Origin: Mycosphaerelloides madeirae
Taxonomy: Eukaryota; Ascomycota; Dothideomycetes; Mycosphaerellales; Mycosphaerellaceae
Assembly: GCA_002785995.1 (NCBI GenBank)
Contig: NHNV01000036.1
Coordinates: forward strand, 62,001 to 126,000
Length of the DNA stretch: 64,000 nt
Direction of reading: 5' to 3'
Translations under genes and position numbers: made by a program
Notes under the pieces: generated by a model
The model's database searches: none
What the model saw: the letters and a program-made list of their open reading frames with translations, nothing else
Told to the model about the DNA's origin: nothing
Part shown: one piece after another, positions 1-10,821 of the stretch
Numbering within the stretch: position 1 is the stretch's first letter
Layout of the letters: the number at the start of each line of letters is the position of its first letter

Positions 1-227
1 TGTCGAGTCGGACGAATTTCGGGAGACCAGATTTCACACGTCTCTTCACTGGCATGCGAGAGGGTATTCGGAAACAGACGTACATGCCGGGTCTGAATCA
101 AGGCTCGAAGACGGACGTTGGTGTGTACTTCTGCGGACCCAATGTCGCTGCGAGAGAAGTGAAGAAGGCGTGTAAGGAGGCGACCGTGAAGGATGTCGGC
201 TTCAAGTTCTGGAAAGAGCATTTCTGA
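1..227 (+). CDS. NADPH oxidase (Nox family), C-terminal end, truncated by window edge
   Basis: The reading frame beginning at base 3 runs open to a TGA at 225-227. It encodes the last 74 residues of a NADPH oxidase. Diagnostic pieces are RTNFGRPDF, the NADPH-binding segment VGVYFCGP, the helix AAREVKKACKEA and the C-terminus FKFWKEHF, which is typical of the flavocytochrome Nox family. Known members are plasma- or endomembrane superoxide generators with six heme-binding helices followed by FAD and NADPH domains; only the NADPH-domain end is visible here. NoxA versus NoxB cannot be decided from this fragment. The 3' side converges on tim10. Confidence 0.85.
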   Translation, partial: SSRTNFGRPDFTRLFTGMREGIRKQTYMPGLNQGSKTDVGVYFCGPNVAAREVKKACKEATVKDVGFKFWKEHF

Positions 228-557
228 GCAAGCGTGTGTATCCTGAGATCGACAGTTTTTATGTAGCGTTTGGCGCATCGGGTGTTTGGAAGGTGGAGAT
301 AGATACCAAGGGATTTCTGGGCTTGGTGTGGTTTTCTCTGAGATGGGTATGTCCTCACGAGTAGATGTACAATTCACCTTCATGCATTTCCCGAACACTG
401 TTGTTTCTCCCAAACGCCTTCTTCAGCACACCGCTGGGATCGTACATGTCGTCCTGCCTCTTCTACGAGCGCAGAGACTCGCCTTCAATTCCTATCTGGT
501 CTTCTCTCTTTCTCATTTCTTCTGTGTCTACTCCTGCCTCTCACTCAATTATCTCCT

Positions 558-891
558 CTAATTCCCCAAAACCCCACCCTGCCTCTGCGCCGCCTCCCCC
601 TGCATCTTCTCGGACACCTTGATATTCACATCAAAGAACTTCGAGACGCAGCGATCCAGGCACACGGATTCGCCCTTGTTCAGGTCGCCTTCGCGGTACT
701 CGGCAGGGATGCATTTGCGGGTGCAGGTCTCGACTAATCTATGATTTGTGAGTGAGAGGAGGGACGATGGGGGCGATGGGTGGGAGGATATACTGGTTGA
801 ACATGTTGGAGACCATTTCGATCTCGGCTTCGGCTGCGGCAATTTTCTCGGCGGACGAGGGTTGGGGGCGTTGGTTGAAGAGGAAGGACAT
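558..891 (-). CDS. tim10: Mitochondrial intermembrane-space chaperone Tim10
   Basis: Two exons, 891-794 and 738-558 (55 bp intron, GTATAT...CATAG), give 92 residues. The protein shows the twin CX3C signature of small Tims: CTRKC and CLDRC, separated by AEYREGDLNKGESV. The N-terminus (MSFLF...PQPSSAEKIAAAEAEIEMVSNMFN) and the block KFFDVNIKVSEKMQ match Tim10. Known role: with Tim9 it forms the hexameric chaperone that carries hydrophobic precursors across the intermembrane space to TIM22. Length is normal for the family. The start is the ATG at 889-891, which gives the usual short N-terminus. The gene converges with the NADPH oxidase. Confidence 0.95.
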
Positions 892-3800
892 GGTTGGTTT
901 TGGGCTGCGGTGGTTTGGTTTGTGTGCTGTGGTGATGATTGATGGTTGATGGTGGTTGTCGCATTCTCGAGTCTTGTGCTTGTGAAGCTGAAGCAGAGAT
1001 GTTGCAGCTTGGACCAAGTTCTAGTGACCTCACAGCTCCTTCCCCTTCGCGCGCGTTGGAGCTTCTTTCCTCAATACGACAACAACTCAGCCAAACATCA
1101 AAAAGTGCAATATGCTCGTAAGTATTGATTTCTCACCGCTGCCACTGGAGAGACTGCTGCTGCTCTACCCCAGGACGTCGCGACATCACATACGCCTGAC
1201 TAGAGACGCAGTTATGGGCTTGGAAATGAAGTTCATGCGCTGAATGCTTCAGGTCTACGGACTTCCAAAAGCGTATGTCGAATACTCAATCTCAGCAGAG
1301 AATACCTCTTCGACTTAAGCCTCAGAATAGGCGATTCACATGATCGGAAACCCCGGTAGAATCCCAGCCAATTCGAGTGCCTTCAGTCCACAGGTGATAG
1401 ATGCGCTGCCGAATATGATCAGAATGGAAGAGTCGTCACCTGAGCGCCAGTTCAGCTAACGTTCCACGACGGAATGACCAATATCGACGGACCAAGTCAC
1501 GCAGGTGGCTACAACATAGGCTTCTGACGGTGTCCAAGAGAGTAGGGGGAAGAAGCCCGTCGCCATGCAATAGAGGCCGAGATACAACGGGCTGCCATCG
1601 TGTATGCCAGTGGTTAGTCTTTTCCGGAACAAACACGAGTTTGGTACTTGTACAACGTACAATAGCAGATATGCGCCTTCCACAATGGCATGAAGGAGGC
1701 AAGAGTGACGACTCCTGGGTAACGAGTAAGTAACATGCGTCTCAAGAGACTTTACGAGTTTATCTGACCTTTGTGTCTATGCATTCAAATCAGCATTCTT
1801 TCAATGTCGTCCATACTTGCACCTGGTCTTGCTTCAGTGGGATTGGGAGAGCACGTTGTTTGTATTCGTCGGTGACCTTTGTGCTGACCCCGATCTTGCA
1901 GAACGCAGTCGCCAAGCTCAAAGAGAATGATGTGCCTGCAACCATAGGTGGTGGTATGCTAACTCACTTAATAAAGGTAGCTCACCTCCGCACCAAGGGC
2001 CTAGAGGTCACCATTTTGTACGAAGAAAGGTGGGTCAATGAGCATCTCCAACAATGCGCTAAAATCCAAGAGGTTTCTCACTCCGCTTCAGCTCTTTCCA
2101 ACCACGTGAGCTCGCCTCGTTAGCTGGCTTCGCCGCGGCACAATACAGGACAAATCTGATCAGTCAATCACTCTATGAGAATTGAGCATTGGCCATCATT
2201 TGCGAGATTTCCGTGCACGCGAAAGTGCTCATTCCCACCATTGGCTGGCCCGCACCCGGGGATCGATCTTCGAGGGAGGCTATCGAGTGCACATATGAGT
2301 ATTCGGCTTCTGGTCTTGGCGACGTTGCCCTACGAAGACGAAAGGTTGTCGACTGTGGTCGTTCTCACAGGGTTCGAGATCATCACAACATCTGGTTAAC
2401 AAGAAGCCTCGGCTGCCATTTGTTGATGAACAACAGATCATTGTTGGCCATATATGCTGCGGGACACATTTCTTCGAGACAATACTGAGCTGAATTCTGT
2501 TCAATTAGTTCTGCGGCTCTATGGTACGGTATGGACGATGCCACATCATACTTCGAAGAGGAAAGTACACCGAGCCGCGGGCAAATCAAATTCGCACAGC
2601 GCAACAACTCAACGACAAGTCTCCGAAGTTGCAATTCAGATCCACAGGAGGGGTGGGCACGGTATGGGGCGATGTCACTTCAGCGCACTGCACGATGTCA
2701 TATGTCGCGTGATTGGAGCAAAAGATTACCAGAAATTGACTCGGAGTCTCCAGATATATGATTGAATCGCAGATGAATGTTCAAGAGAAGACGGCACAGC
2801 AAGGACGATGTTCCTTCAACGACGTGGTTAATGCTGTTGGAAACGTCAGTCGGGATGACAGGAAGACCTCCGAATGTGCGATCAGACCTGCGAGAGCGCA
2901 GCACGAGTCGATCAGCACGGTCTTTATGGCGGAGCAGACATCCAGGTTTGCGTGAACGCATCGTCGTGGATAACAATCCGTGCCGCTCATGCTACTGACC
3001 TTGAGAGGCGATGGAGTACGAGGCGGCGGTGTCGATCTGCAGAGAAGAGCCAGGAGCAATTGCAGCACTCATACATAAATTGAGCGGTGCCTCTCCACCA
3101 CTTGTCTGGAGGCCTCGAGAGCAAGGAACTTGTACAAATTCATTGACAGACGCCCGACTTCTACATCCCCCAGATTACCATTCCTCGAGATGAAGTCCAC
3201 ACAGGTTTACAGCAACCTTGTGGGTATGTACTTGTTCCGTGTGCTCGTCACCGTTACTGGGATACCTCTCACCATGGGGAACTGGGACTACGCCACGCAT
3301 CCTGCCACCAGCATTGCCATCACTCTCATCTGGGGTACAACATGTTACCAACAGGGGGTTGCAGTATGTGCAGCTACTGGCAAGATCCCTCTCCTATTGA
3401 CGGTGGTCGTGTCATTCAGAGCCACGGGTACTGGCAAGCAGGGCGGTCCACTGCTTCCAACTCGTGACGGAAATGATCACCAGGTATGGCACGATCTAGG
3501 CAATGGTGAAGTGAAGGATTATCTCGACACGTCCTTTCTGCAGGTTGGGGAGGAACACATCGTTTGGGACGACAAAATTAAGTCACCATGTGCTATATGG
3601 TTGAACTCAACATCTGGAAGCTGACCAGCCTTGATAGGCAACGTCTACTGCCACAAAACATGCAAATACCAATGACAACGTCCTCAAGATCCACCTTGGT
3701 GCCACATTGGAGGAAACCCCATTGGGAAGAACCATTGTAAAACCAGCCAAACGCCTTGAGGCACGCGAAGCCGATGCCGAAATCGACCAATTTGCCGCCT

Positions 3801-4620
3801 GGTGGAGCTGTACGTGGAAATTCCGTTCTTAAAAGGCACTGACAGATCAGATACCACACAAATTCAGGCACCGCATAGGATGATTACACCATGGACGATG
3901 CACAGGTCGATTGTCAAGAGGTCGATTACGACCTGATTGGCGGGAGCAACTACGACGCTCTTCTCGCCCCGTAGGACTGCATTACGTTGACTCCGACCAA
4001 CGGTGACGATGAGAAGGCTAACATCTCCATCACGCCGATGAGCGAAGGAGTTTCTACTGAAACCACGCCAGCTTGCGGCGCGTGAGCAACCTCAGTGACT
4101 AAATGGTTCTCAAAGCGGGAGTTCAGCTCGACTTTCGGGCGAGTTGAAGCAGCGGACCGCTGAGAAACGGATGAAGGGTCGACAAGGAGTCTGAGCACTC
4201 CAAGTGAAGTAGCTGAGATTTGACGCATCTGCACGGCTTTGAGCCGACCGTCGTTCGTTTGTCTTGTAACTAGTCTTTCACAGCACCAGTCTGGCATTGA
4301 GGATCAATCACAACCATAAATGTGATACGCGAGAATACTCCACCACGATGATCCCCAGCTTTTGCACCTTTGGGCTATCGGAGCAAAATCCTTGTGCTGT
4401 GCAAGGTCTCAGGTGGATCACGCAAGCACATAAGCCATTATTGAAGCGCCGCTACAACCCTGCGGCGTTGAAAAGATCGGCATGTGGAAATGCAGGTATT
4501 GGCTGTTAAGCGAGACAGACTGGCTCAAAATAGTAGGGATACCAGCAGCTTCGCGCGTTTGAGAAGCTTCAATGTTCTTTCTTCGAGACAACAGACACCA
4601 GCCATCATCAGCTGTCTGAG
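892..4620. other. Gene-poor 3.7 kb stretch
   Basis: The first 200 bases are the tim10 promoter side. From about 1115 to 4620 I found no reading frame that reads like a conserved protein. Short open stretches exist, for example a 75-codon hydrophobic frame on the minus strand at 1456-1683 and a 164-codon frame at 3130-3624 (+), but neither extends through plausible splice sites or shows a family motif. At 1111-1195 an ATG-CTC followed by GTAAGT and a CCCCAG acceptor looks like a gene start, yet stops occur within a dozen codons in the joined frames. It may hold a decayed gene or a non-coding transcript. Confidence 0.5.
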
Positions 4621-5926
4621 ATGACTCGCCTGGACACATTGAACCGTGACATCTCGCCGCCACCGCTGAGGAAGGTATCTACTGCTACCATCTCGACAGC
4701 ACAAGAGACCGCCACAAAAAACCCAAGCTTGGCTGCTATCGAAGCTGGCCGGGCCGAAATCAGGAACCACTTGGAGCACTTCTCAGAACATCTCTTTGCT
4801 GTTTCGAGACTGACCAGCGGCCCAAGAATCTCCTTACTCGCATGGCAAGACCTGTGGACGCGAAATCAACATCCCCGAGGAGCGCATTTCGTAGTGCACC
4901 AGCATGACCATCCAATATCAGGTAGATCGGAGTGACCCTGCGAACAGGTGAGTTGCTGGACTGATGCGAGGTAAGGTGTACATTACGACTTGAGACTTCA
5001 GTTTTCGGACAGCAGTACTGTCAGTTTTGCGATTCCGTATGGACTTCCTGGAAATTTGAACTCTTTGCGGCCGAACAGAATGGCTATCGAGACAAGAGTG
5101 CATAATCTTTGGGTAGGTCTGGTGCTGGCATCTGATTTCCTGACTCTACTTCTTCCGAATGGAGCTCTGACGGCAGTAGAATAATCTCATTGAGTCTGCC
5201 TCTCATGCGACAGGATCTCTGCTGATATGGGACACTGGCGAGTATGAAGTCTTGTCACGTACGTGGGAGCGGGAGGAAGCGACGGATGATGAGCTCTCTG
5301 AAGATGAGATGGAGGCCACAGATGTGGGCAGTTCTCAAAGCGAGAAGCTTCGCGCGGCCTTCAAATCTCGATATATCCGCCTACGCCTACATGGAACTCG
5401 CTTGCCGAAGAAATACACTATTACTCTCAGGTTGCCTTTTGCCAACGACAAGAGCGGTCAACCACAACAGCCAAGACGCAAGCGACGCCGCCTCAACCCA
5501 GCCAAGACCTCACAGGCCACAGCACAGCTCACTGAAACCGACAGTGACGAGTCTGAAGCGGCTCAGCCACATGGAGACGACAGACTCGAAGCTGAGAGTG
5601 AAGACATGACCGCAGCATTAGCCTCCGAAGATGAACAAGACGCAATCATCAGAGCGAACAACGCGTATACTGGCGCGACAAATAGCATCGGCTCTATCCA
5701 CCAGCGTCACTGGCTTCTCACGTTAGACCGAGCATCCTCCGGCTTTCGAAAGGCTCGCAGTGGACCCGAGGCCGGGCGATGGGTGGGAGACTGGGAGTCG
5801 TTCATCGTGCAAGGTCGAGAGCGTGAGCGAAGCGTTGTGACCGGGAGGACGTCTGATGATGTGCTGGGGGACGAAGGAGTCGAGAAGTTTGTCGGACGCA
5901 AGATGTGGAGGCCGATTATCGAATGA
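4621..5926 (+). CDS. LigD-type 3'-phosphoesterase domain protein
   Basis: Three exons, 4621-4921, 4976-5112 and 5180-5926, close in phase and give 394 residues. The core carries the bacterial LigD 3'-phosphoesterase signatures: HFVVHQHDHP (about 90), VHYDLRLQF (about 102) with its catalytic-type His, Asp and Arg, a substrate-loop equivalent SFAIPYGLPG, RVHNLW..LIES, and GSLLIWDTGEYEVL. An acidic, lysine/arginine-patched region (PRRKRRRLNP and many Glu/Asp) lies before the C-terminal piece HWLLTLDRASSGF. In bacterial LigD this domain trims 3'-phosphate/ribonucleotide ends during non-homologous end joining; here it stands alone without ligase or polymerase domains. The basic patch could be a nuclear signal (inference). 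The Met at 4621 is the first ATG of the frame; the first splice junction gives SGVHYD and is the least certain. Confidence 0.82.
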
Positions 5927-6547
5927 CCATTGTCATATTCTTGCCTGAAGTACCCTAGTCCTTTCAACCCTTTCCGCGAAATTTAGGGGTTGGGATGAAC
6001 CGGTGCCGTAGATTTGATGAGATGGTGGCCGTACCTACGGAGAAGCTGGGGAGTCGTAGTTAAAAGTAAGACGTGTTCAACTCTACGGACAGTCTCTCTC
6101 ATCTCACGCCATGATCGCCGGACGTTGGAGGTTGTGCCGTTGAAACGGCCGGGTACCTGCAGACGAACGTGGGTAGAACCGCAAGGTCGGTCCTGCATAA
6201 TTGATCACCGTCGTGGTTATTATGACTTTGCTTTTCTGTGAGGGAATTTTCTATCGGTGACAAGAGCGGCCGAAGTCGATGCCAGCAAGGACAAGAAAGC
6301 TAAACTGTCAAGCGTGAATGATAGCGTATCGTGTGACTTGCGGTGGCTGGGACATCCTTCCAAGCGTGGCACTAGCTCCATCGCCCACGTCGCTCGTGCC
6401 TGAGCTCGCTTCATAACATGCTGGCATCCTCGTCAACAACATCCCCTCCTACTCCCCTACCACCCTCTGCCCCGCCCCAACACTCGCAGGAGATGAGTGC
6501 TCCGCTGCCGCGCCGCGACACATATCTCTGGCTGCGTCCGGGCAACC
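5927..6547. other. Intergenic region
   Basis: About 620 bases between the phosphoesterase stop and the coiled-coil gene start. No conserved frame was seen. A short pyrimidine-rich run (6430-6480) precedes the next start codon and is typical of a fungal promoter. Confidence 0.5.
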
Positions 6548-8994
6548 ATGAGCGACGCAATCCAATCATTCCTCGCCGGCTATGAACAAAGCGCTTGCTC
6601 TGACATTCCAGAGCACCGAGCGGCTGATTGCTGCTGTGGTAACGCAAGCTGCGCGCACCTAAAGCACAACCAGCGCGTATTGGAGGACCTGGAAAGAGAT
6701 GTCGGCACGGCTGCCAGGCTTGGTAAGGTAAGTTGGATTGTACCCGGCAAACAACAGCCACGGAGGATGTTTCCCTTCCCCACGACGTGATGCACCACGC
6801 GCCTTTGTGTGCGAAGGCTGAGCGGATGGAGGCGACCACGATGGGCCATTCTTTACGTTCCAAGATGTCGTCTCCGCGCACGGCGCAGTCAGACGAAGGA
6901 ACGTCGTTGCTGATCTTCTCGTTGCAGGCGCTTCTGATGCGACATGAAGCCTATATCGCCGACTCGGAAAACGAACGAAAAGCTATGACGGCGCATATCG
7001 AATCACTGGAGGTGGAAAAGCAGACGCTGGAGCAGCAGAACGCGTCGGCTATCGAAAAGAACCGAAACCTATTGGACCAGTTGGAAACTCTAAATAGCGC
7101 CGTGGCTGAGTCGGACAACCAAGTCACGAACCTCCAGGCCACGTTGCGGAGTACGCAGCAGGAGTTGCAGAGACTGGCGAGTCTTGCAGCGCATACGGAA
7201 CGATTGGAGCAGCAGTTGGTGGAGTTTGAGAAGGAGCAGGCATCATGGCAATCTACGTTGGAAGAGAAGGTCACTTCCGAGAAGTCAGCTCTTCGACGAT
7301 GGCAGCAGGCAGAGCGCACTCTTGCCAGCGTACAAGAACAGATTGAGATCATTGAGCGTGAAGCAAAAGAAGAGAAGGATCGACATGTCGAAGTGCTTGG
7401 TCGCATGGAAAGACGACATGCTGTTGAAAGGGAGTTGGATTCAGCCGCTGGCAGACTCAAGGGTGCGGCAGCGCTCAAGAGTGCCACGGAGAATGGAGGC
7501 CAAACCGTTGTCTCGCATTTTGTCAAGGATATCCTGCAAGACAATGCCAACCTGCAGATGGGTATCATCGAACTCCGCGACATGCTCCAGACCTCGAACG
7601 AAGAAGTGGAAATTCTGCGAAAACAACTTTCTCTCCACCAACCTGTAGCAGAGGAAGAAGACGATGCCCAGGATGCCTCGATTGTCCCTTCGGCCTCCCA
7701 ATCTTGCCAGCGACCCCACCTCAAGGAGGAAATGAGAGCAGCGACTTCTTCTGAGCTCCACGTTCATCACCATTATCACGCACCACCAACTGCGGCGAAA
7801 CCTCGACGGTCTCGCTCGAAGAAGAAGCGGTATGGTTCATTGACGCCTGGACATTTCACTCCGCCGTCTGGCTTGAACTCGCCCCGGTATTCGTCCTCAC
7901 AAGGCGCACCGTCCAGCACTGCTGCCATACTCTCCCACACCGCAGCCAGCTTGCCTGAGTCCATGGCTGGCAAGCGCTGGTCGCTCCAATCCAACCAAAC
8001 TTATTCGTCTTTGCGCGACTGCTCTCGAGCCAGCTCACCAGGATCTACACATCGTGCATCTTCGGTGTTCGACCGTGTCTTTAGCGACGCAGGGCAGGAC
8101 TCTTCGCGACCAACAACGCCAGAGACTGAAGATCCCGGATCTCCAGTATGGGGTCCTATACATTCCAAAAGATCTTCGAATAGCTCCTACCATCGGCCGC
8201 AACCGAGTTCTTCGACTCATCGGAATAGGCCATCCCTCGATTCAATCCTGGACGTCAGCACTGGAGATGTTCGTCACATGGAGCAACAGACTTCGGAGTC
8301 TGTCATTCCTGAAGAAGACGAGCACGACTGGGAAAATACGAACTCGGACGTATCGCCCGGACGCGATTCGAATGCTACATCACCGTTATCAGAGGAGCTC
8401 GATCTAGCCTTTCCGAGGACGCCTCGACCTTTGCGCCGTGCAACATCTCACGAGTCTATCATGTCCTTCTCGGGGATGGACATACATACACTCAAGTCAC
8501 GACCTTCACAGCTTCTTACACCGTACGCGGGACGCTCTTTTACTTCACAGGCAGTCTTGAGCGATGCCACGGCTCACGCTGCCCGACCGGCGGCTATATC
8601 TCGGCCCATGAACAGCAGTGCGCGCATGCTGAGCGAAATGGCACCATCAACACGAACACCCAGCGGCGGTCTCCTACCCACTCCCAAGCAAGGCCTGAGT
8701 AGCAAAGTCGGTGGCTGGGTCTTTGGACGATGGGGTGTGTCACCTGCGCCTTCGACCACTTCCGACACAAGCACACCCAAGGCAGGGCGAGCATCCAGCA
8801 TTGCATCAGGGAGCACTGGTCTGTCTGCGGAGGATATCCAAGCAACTCCGAAGAAACCGCCAAAGCATCGACCGCCTGGGATCAATCAACCCGGTCCTAT
8901 CATGGGCTTCGCAGCAGAGACAAGGATCCTGCATCCACCGATTATGAAGTCTTTTGACCCGGATGCTATGAGAAGCATTTTGGGTGAGGAGTGA
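6548..8994 (+). CDS. Large coiled-coil protein with N-terminal Cys cluster
   Basis: Exon 1 is 6548-6727 and exon 2 is 6928-8994, joined ..LGK|ALLMRHEAY.., giving 748 residues. The first 60 residues contain CCCGNASCAHLKH, a Cys/His cluster that could bind metal. Residues about 60-310 are almost continuous heptad coiled coil rich in Glu, Gln and Leu. The rest is Ser/Pro-rich and disordered with many SP/TP sites. A short conserved-looking block near the end (RPPGINQPGPIMGF...MKSFDPDAMRSILGEE) closes the protein. I recognise the architecture as common in filamentous ascomycetes but cannot name a characterised homolog; a cytoskeletal or spindle-pole/septal scaffold is an inference from the coils. 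The 200 bp intron is long for this window and is itself open in the exon-2 frame. Confidence 0.82.
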
Positions 8995-9592
8995 TGAAGC
9001 GAATTTTGATTATTCTTCGGCGTTGACATGCAATGCGTTATGAGAACCACGATACCCCTATTCAGCGATACTTAGCTTAGCACTGTCTTTTATATGTCTT
9101 CAATGCAAGCACACGCTCATGGAAACAACAGGCTATGTACCACTTCCTCCATGTGAGTCAAAACATTAGCCCACATGTGACGCTGCGTCACCCATGTGCT
9201 AGCAATTGCATTTCCACATGTCGATCCCCATTATATCCCAATACCTGTTATTCCCTTGGAAGTCCGACGCTCGTCTATGTCTGCTTGATTGCTTCCATGT
9301 ATATTTATGTGCGTTGCAGATCTTCACATGCGTTTGCTCGTCAGACGTGCGTGCTAGTGGTCTGCTAACCAAGCCACACTCCCAATTGTCCTAACAAACT
9401 TCCAAACCCTCGACATCCACTTCATCATAATCGTAACATCCATCCGCATCTATGGTCGACATCCGATATGGAAGTAGAAGAATCCATACACTTACTTGTT
9501 CTTAGAAAGCTCTTGCTGATTATGACTCAGGTCGACACGCACTATCGTGCGCGGGATGTCGAGATCGCGACACAACTGACCACGTCTTTCAG
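8995..9592. other. Intergenic region with short inverted repeat
   Basis: Holds the 3' side of the coiled-coil gene. A near-perfect inverted repeat at 9172-9198 has GTGACGC and GCGTCAC arms around one base, extended by CACAT/ATGTG. A strong 3' splice signal lies at 9574-9592 (CTGAC branch, CTTTCAG). No independent gene is supported, though an upstream exon of the next gene probably lies here. Confidence 0.45.
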
Positions 9593-10772
9593 CGAGTTCC
9601 ACCAGACGGGGAGACTCTCGATCGAGGACGGAAGAGATCTGTGGCAGCTGGCCCCGGTGCCCCAGGCCTCCCGCTGAAGGGAACCATGGCATCTCTCTAT
9701 CAGCGGGTTGTCACAAGCCTCGAGTACAATTTAAAGTGCCACATTTCAGATATCTTGCCTCCACAACTGCGCAAGTCCACGCCATTCTCGCTGGCCATTC
9801 TCATACGACTCAAGTGCGCTTCCGACGGCTGCAAAGGAACCGGGAGGGCTTTCAGACTCTGCTGCTCGATGAGTGGCATCGTCGGCTGCTGGGACTAGGG
9901 TTCGGTGAAGGTACTAAGAATGTCCAACTAGTCAAGTTCAATCCTGAGAAGTTCAAGCCACAGCCGCACGCCAAGTCGTGCGAGTATCAGATCGTGGAGA
10001 ACGTGGACGGACTCTCTCTCCTCGATGTGTGGAATGTTCGGCTTCACCTCGCCCTCAACGAGCACAACAGAAAGTGCAAGGCGACGGGGAGCGAGATGGC
10101 CGTCGAGATGGAGTTGGGGAAGGATGTCATGCTGCTTGAGGCGGGAGCGAGTACAGTGGCAAACACGACAAAGGAGAAGAGGCCCGTTCGCCGCCAAAAA
10201 AAGCGGACGAGAGACAACAAGCCCAAGCTCGTCAAGCGTGAAGTCCGCCGCATCGCCCAGGCTAAGAAAGTCCTTGGGGACTCACAGACTCTCATGGCCG
10301 CCGTCGATACGATCGCTACGAAGGAACCAAAATCCATCAACATCCACGACAGGAAAAAGATGAGGGCACAGCGCTTTGTCGAAGACTCACTCACCAAGCA
10401 ACTGATGGGAGTCTTTGAGGAAGGGGAGAACGATAAATATGATGAGAGAAAGCAACGTCAACATCAGCTCAAGGTCAGAAAGGGCCTCACCCTGCAGGGG
10501 TGCTACTTCCATCCGAGCAGATGCAATGTGGTTCCATGCCGTCCCTCTACTCGCAGTCGATGCAGGGCAAGCAGGAAATGATCCTGTCAGGCATGGCAAA
10601 GATGGGACTGGCAGCTCAGAAACCTTTGCCGGGTGGCTCGGATGATGACGAGCCAGATGGTGGTGTATCACTCCATCAGAAGAAATTGGGAAGAATGATT
10701 GGACAGGCTCTCCATCGACATTGCACGCAAAAGTGCGGGAGTGGAGAGAGCATCAACAGGGCTATTGGATGA
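9593..10772 (+). pseudogene. Hypothetical protein gene, probably frameshifted
   Basis: A frame open from 9580 to 10581 encodes a hydrophilic protein (VRFRRLQRNREGFQTLLLDE, GLSLLDVWNVRLHLALNEHN, then a basic tract RPVRRQKKRTRDNKPK). I do not recognise the family. No ATG opens this frame, so an upstream exon ending at the splice acceptor near 9592 is likely. Around the GGGG run at 10497-10500 the protein-like reading moves to another frame, continuing EQMQCGSMPSLYSQSM...MAKMGLAAQKPLPGGSDDDE to a stop at 10772. One missing base in the G run would join the two parts. This could be a real lesion, a sequencing error or an unrecognised intron. The pseudogene label is provisional. Confidence 0.45.
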
Positions 10773-10821
10773 CATTCGAACCTGGAAAGTTCAGATACGA
10801 CACTTGGTCAAAAGCACTGCA

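Noticed and set aside
1456..1683. Hydrophobic 75-codon minus frame
   Set aside because: Could be a membrane-protein exon, but no neighbouring exons with correct splice phases were found.
3130..3624. 164-codon plus frame in the gene-poor region
   Set aside because: Looks protein-like in parts, but no family motif, no upstream or downstream exons close, and other frames are equally open.
6951..7724. 257-codon minus-strand open frame
   Set aside because: It is the exact antisense of the coiled-coil exon; its Ser/Cys-rich composition is the mirror of Glu/Gln/Arg-rich coils.
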